From Pochonia chlamydosporia 170 (taxonomy: Eukaryota > Ascomycota > Sordariomycetes > Hypocreales > Clavicipitaceae): DNA of 64,000 bases. The stretch lies in the NCBI RefSeq assembly GCF_001653235.2, contig NW_019154044.1, forward strand, positions 62,001-126,000. The letters run 5' to 3'. Below the pieces are notes generated by a model. It was not told the DNA's origin. It was given only the letters and a program-made list of their open reading frames with translations, and did not search any database. Every line of letters starts with the position of its first letter. Within the stretch, counting starts at the first letter, position 1. Shown piece by piece: positions 60,582-64,000 of this stretch. The position numbers and the translations under genes were made by a program.

Positions 60582-63500
60582 CTATCTTTGTGGTTGGTCT
60601 AGCAGCCGCTCCAGCGCTTTATACCCTCCGAAGACTGCCAAGGACCGCGCCGTCTCTCCGTCGTCGTCCTTCATGGCGACGTTGGCTCCCTTCTCCAGAA
60701 GCACTCGCGTCACCCCTTCGCGTCCATTGCTGGCCGATAGGTGTAGCGCAGTCTGTCCTTTGGCGCACGTCTCGGCAACGTCTGCTCCATTCTCTAGAAG
60801 CACTCGCACCGCCCCCTCATATCCATACGTAGCTGCTATATGCAACGCCGTGCGTCTATCGTTGCTCTTCGCGGAGACACCGGCTCCATTCTCAAGAAGC
60901 ACTCGCAACACCCCCTCATATCCATACTTAGCTGCTATGTGCAACGCCGTGCGTCCATCGTTGCTCTTCGCGGAGACATCGGCTCCATTCTCTAGAAGCA
61001 CTCGCACAACCACCTCATGTCCCATCCTAGCTGCAACATGCAACGCCGTCTCTTCGTCGTCGTCCTTCCCGGTGACATCGGCTCCTAGCTCCAGGAGTGC
61101 TCGCACCCACGCCTCGTTCGCAGTTAGAGCTGCATGGATCAGCAACTCCGTCAGTTCTATGGTTGTGCCCATTTTCCTAGTGGAGTTGGCCACCCTTCTT
61201 AACAGTTGTTGTGCTACATCCTTCGCTGCCAGTTGACAAATGCCATCGCCTTGGGTGGCATCTTGCTGATTCAACAATGGCCCTTGCTCCTGGTCGGGAA
61301 CTAACTCCCGGTCTCCTGCATCAGTCACACCCCTTAACAGCCGCCGTATACCCTCCTGATCATTCGCAGGAGTTAGACATAGGGCTGTCCATCCGGTATT
61401 ATCCTTCGTGGCAACATTAGCTTCATTCTCCAGGAGCACTCGCACCGCCATGATGTGCCCAGTCGCGGCCGCCCAGTGCAGCGCTGTCCATCCGTGGTGG
61501 CTCTTCGCGTCGACATCGGCTCGGTTCTCCAGGAGCATTCGCAGCACCCCCTCGTGTCCAAACATGGCCGCCGATTGCAGTGCCGTGCGTCCGTCGTCGT
61601 CCTTCGCGGTGACATCGGCTCCATTCTTCAGGAGCACTTGCACCACCCCCTCGTGCCCTACCATGGCCGCCAAGTGCAGCGCTGTCCATTCGTCGTTGTC
61701 CTTCGCGGCGACGTCGGCTCCATTCTCTAGAAGCACTTGTACTACCTCCTTATGTCCTATCCTAGCCGCACCCTGCAGCGCTGTCAGTCCGTCGTTGCTC
61801 TTGGCGGTGACATCGGCTCCATTCTCCAGGAGCTCTCGCACCACCCCCTCGTGCCCAGTCGCGGCCGCGAAGCGCAGTGCCGTGCGTCCGTCGTCGTCCT
61901 TGGCGGTGACATCGGCTCCATTCTCCAGGAACGCTCGCACCACCCCATCGTGCCCTACCATGGCCGCCAAGTGCAGCGCTGTCCATCCATCGTTATGCTT
62001 CGCGGTAACGTCGGCTCCATTCTCCAGGAGCACTCGCACCACCCCCTCGTGCCCTAACGCGACCGCCAAGTGCAGCGCTGTCCATCCATCGTTGTCCTTC
62101 GCGGTGACATCGGCTCCATTCTCCAGGAGCATTTGCACCAGTTCCTCCTTCCCTCTCTCAATTACATCGAACAGCAACCGCACCATCTTTGCGTCGCCAC
62201 CCTTTATGGTCACGCCGCCATCCCTTTCCAAGAGCGCTTGTGCCACTGCCTCATGATCCCCACGGATCGCCCAGTCCAGTGCCGTTCGTCTGCTATTATC
62301 TTCTACGGTAGTGTCGGCTCCATTATCTAGTAGCACTCGCACCACCGCCTCATGTCCATTGATGGCCGCCAGGTGCAGCGCAGTCCATCCTTTGCTGCTC
62401 TTCGCGGCGACATCGGCTCCTTTCTCCAGGAGCTCTCGCACCACGGCCTGGTATCCAGACATGGCCGCCAAGTGCAGCGCCGTGCGTTCGTTACAGTCTT
62501 TCGCGCCAATGTAAGCTCCATTTTCCACCAGCATCAGCATCACCGACCGGTCCCCCCTCTGGGCTGCCATGAGAAGCCAATAATCCCTCATTGTTGGCAT
62601 CTGGTCAACATTATCCCTAACCCACGTGGGATTTACAATCAGGGCCCGACGGGCTGCATCGGCGTGCTCCAGCCATTCGTTAGTCCCGTATCCGAGGAAG
62701 CAGTACTTTTCCAAAAGCTCATCAGGCTGAGTCACTGGATTCAATACACGCTCTGGATTGCATTGTATTATCTTGGCCCCCCCTTCAAACTCCCGCACCC
62801 CGAGGTATCTCCAGCAAATTTTGAAAATAAGAACATTAGCTTCGTCTAGTTTAACCCGGTACCAAGGCTCGCCGGTGTTCACATGACTGAGGATGCCGTG
62901 AGATGGCCGTATGGAGGCTCTGGACGGCCAAGCCCAAAATAAGAGGATTGTGGAAATGGACAAAGTCACAAACGTGATGTGCCGGCCAGCCCAAACAATG
63001 AAGGGAATGGGCAAGACACTTAAGAAATATTGGGTAGGCAAGGGAGCAGGTACAAATCTGTAGACGTGGTCGAGTTTCAAAAGAAATTCCTTCGCAGATT
63101 GATGCACGAGACTGACGGTGTTTGTTTTCACGTTGAAGGTAATAATGGGCTCGCAGCAATCGTAGATGTTCGGTCGTATGTCTTGGCGGACCGGCACATG
63201 GTCGCTATCGCGTGCCATAGTGTGTATGGCATATGCCATATCAAGTTCATCGACTGTGAGATGTCGTCGTGCCGCAACGATAAACTGAAGGACGAATTTA
63301 GCTCGTCCTTGGTCGCGCTGCTTAACTTTGCGGAGAATCTGGTCGTACACTTCGGGTAAGCCTTGGGGCAATAACTTCAGCGCTGTGGTGGCGCGCTCTT
63401 CATCAGCACCGAAGTCCTCTCCTTCGAGATCGTGCATAATCAAGTGAACCCAAAGAAATGTGCCATCAGCCTTCTTCTTCAGATTGTCGCGGACTAGATC

Positions 63501-64000
63501 CTGTACGTTCTGGGAACCTTTAATGCCCTCTACTTTCCAGTCGATGTATCTGTCAAGATCAGGCTTCACTTGATCAGAGCCAATATACACGTATCTGGTG
63601 ATCGTACGTAGACGTCTGTTGATGGTATCCTCCGGCCGGCTGGTTATGAGAAGCTGTGCATTCAAATGCTCAGTCGCCGTCTTATCTCCAAATGTCCTTG
63701 CAAGGTGTGCAAGAAACGTCGACAGCGAAGGCTCCTCGCACTCATCAAGAGCATCTAAAAGAAGATAGATCTGGCCGGTGTCGCGCCGCTTCAGAATGAA
63801 CAATAAAGCCGACCATAGTGCATCGGTGTCGTCAAAGAATTTCTGGCCATGCCGTCCGTATTGAAATTTAACCTTTTCGAAGAAGAAGGACGGCTCGGCT
63901 TTTATCAGCTGGAAGAGGAGTCCTCGCAGGATGGCTGTAGCAGTATTTCGTCTTGAATCGTTGTTGTCACAGAAGTAAAACGCCAGGATGTTGCACTTTG
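60582..64000 (-). CDS. NACHT-ankyrin NOD-like receptor, 5' end outside window
   Basis: Open on the minus strand from the window edge to the stop at 60582, more than 1130 codons with no intron seen. It enters within the NACHT domain: AFYFCDNNDSRRNTATAILRGLLFQL is the segment after Walker A (which lies outside), and IYLLLDALDECEE is the Walker B region. LLITSRPED, a winged-helix-like region and LVHQSAKEFLL follow, as in fungal NACHT proteins. A hydrophobic segment (about 62.94-63.02 kb) precedes some 18 ankyrin repeats of 33 residues (60.6-62.5 kb; consensus DGWTALHLAA-GHEGVVRVLLENGADVTAK). Such NLRs serve in non-self recognition and programmed cell death. The N-terminal effector domain is not visible. 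Confidence 0.92.
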   Translation of the reverse strand, partial: KCNILAFYFCDNNDSRRNTATAILRGLLFQLIKAEPSFFFEKVKFQYGRHGQKFFDDTDALWSALLFILKRRDTGQIYLLLDALDECEEPSLSTFLAHLARTFGDKTATEHLNAQLLITSRPEDTINRRLRTITRYVYIGSDQVKPDLDRYIDWKVEGIKGSQNVQDLVRDNLKKKADGTFLWVHLIMHDLEGEDFGADEERATTALKLLPQGLPEVYDQILRKVKQRDQGRAKFVLQFIVAARRHLTVDELDMAYAIHTMARDSDHVPVRQDIRPNIYDCCEPIITFNVKTNTVSLVHQSAKEFLLKLDHVYRFVPAPLPTQYFLSVLPIPFIVWAGRHITFVTLSISTILLFWAWPSRASIRPSHGILSHVNTGEPWYRVKLDEANVLIFKICWRYLGVREFEGGAKIIQCNPERVLNPVTQPDELLEKYCFLGYGTNEWLEHADAARRALIVNPTWVRDNVDQMPTMRDYWLLMAAQRGDRSVMLMLVENGAYIGAKDCNERTALHLAAMSGYQAVVRELLEKGADVAAKSSKGWTALHLAAINGHEAVVRVLLDNGADTTVEDNSRRTALDWAIRGDHEAVAQALLERDGGVTIKGGDAKMVRLLFDVIERGKEELVQMLLENGADVTAKDNDGWTALHLAVALGHEGVVRVLLENGADVTAKHNDGWTALHLAAMVGHDGVVRAFLENGADVTAKDDDGRTALRFAAATGHEGVVRELLENGADVTAKSNDGLTALQGAARIGHKEVVQVLLENGADVAAKDNDEWTALHLAAMVGHEGVVQVLLKNGADVTAKDDDGRTALQSAAMFGHEGVLRMLLENRADVDAKSHHGWTALHWAAATGHIMAVRVLLENEANVATKDNTGWTALCLTPANDQEGIRRLLRGVTDAGDRELVPDQEQGPLLNQQDATQGDGICQLAAKDVAQQLLRRVANSTRKMGTTIELTELLIHAALTANEAWVRALLELGADVTGKDDDEETALHVAARMGHEVVVRVLLENGADVSAKSNDGRTALHIAAKYGYEGVLRVLLENGAGVSAKSNDRRTALHIAATYGYEGAVRVLLENGADVAETCAKGQTALHLSASNGREGVTRVLLEKGANVAMKDDDGETARSLAVFGGYKALERLLDQPQR
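60640..62530 (-). repeat. Highly similar 99-bp ankyrin-encoding repeats
   Basis: Tandem 99-bp units encode the ankyrin repeats. Several share long runs of identical DNA, for example GTGACATCGGCTCCATTCTC recurs around 61800-62120. DNA-level similarity inside one gene indicates recent duplication or gene conversion among units. Confidence 0.8.

Noticed and set aside
61408..62256. Long plus-strand frame rich in Ser/Thr/Ala
   Set aside because: It is the periodic antisense shadow of the ankyrin repeats; the minus frame has the NACHT-ankyrin domains.

Overview
The window is nuclear DNA of a filamentous ascomycete (Pezizomycotina). Genes are broken by short GT-AG introns of about 40-110 bp with fungal CTAAC-type branch sites. 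The gene content is typical of such fungi: PKS and PKS-NRPS megasynthases, Zn2Cys6 regulators, NmrA-like proteins, a UstYa/DUF3328 protein, a Pth11-like receptor and a NACHT-ankyrin protein. Gene content fits Sordariomycetes/Hypocreales best, but that is inference. All exon coordinates below come from reading splice sites and phases by eye.

Left arm (1-10.7 kb). Two NmrA-like NAD(P)-binding proteins and a LovD/EstB-type serine hydrolase precede a UstYa-family oxidase gene (6580-7664, minus). Divergent from it is a small secreted protein (8506-8840, plus) made of five near-identical 13-14 residue units with the invariant stretch ADESYLPM; units 2-4 end in Lys-Arg. UstYa plus a Kex2-type repeat precursor is the signature of a fungal ribosomal peptide (dikaritin/cyclic RiPP) locus. 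The core sequence is not one I recognise, and this is the best candidate here for an undescribed system. A secreted CBM1 protein follows. An AT-rich, RIP-like island (10.7-13.0 kb) carries a 180-bp solo-LTR-like insertion.

Central cluster (13-58.3 kb). This is a large secondary-metabolite cluster. It holds a 3952-residue PKS-NRPS hybrid (13003-25067, minus) whose methyltransferase and ketoreductase have lost their cofactor motifs, and a complete-architecture highly reducing PKS (40063-47973, minus) with an apparent frameshift in its enoylreductase. Around them lie a small membrane protein, two paralogous AflR-like Zn2Cys6 regulators, an alpha/beta hydrolase, two tandem EthD-domain proteins, two MFS transporters, a Pth11-like receptor, a cytochrome P450 and a LovG-like FSH1 serine hydrolase. 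A plausible model: the reducing PKS makes an alkyl chain, the LovG-like hydrolase releases it, the hybrid makes an aminoacyl beta-keto unit, and the hydrolase, EthD proteins and P450 tailor the product. A TCGGCGA heptamer is concentrated in the promoter between the second EthD gene and the first MFS gene and recurs near both regulators.

Right arm (58.3-64 kb). After a gene-poor stretch, the 3' part of a NOD-like receptor gene (NACHT plus about 18 ankyrin repeats, nearly identical at DNA level) runs off the right edge. A second AT-rich island (38.6-40.0 kb) separates the first MFS gene from the reducing PKS.
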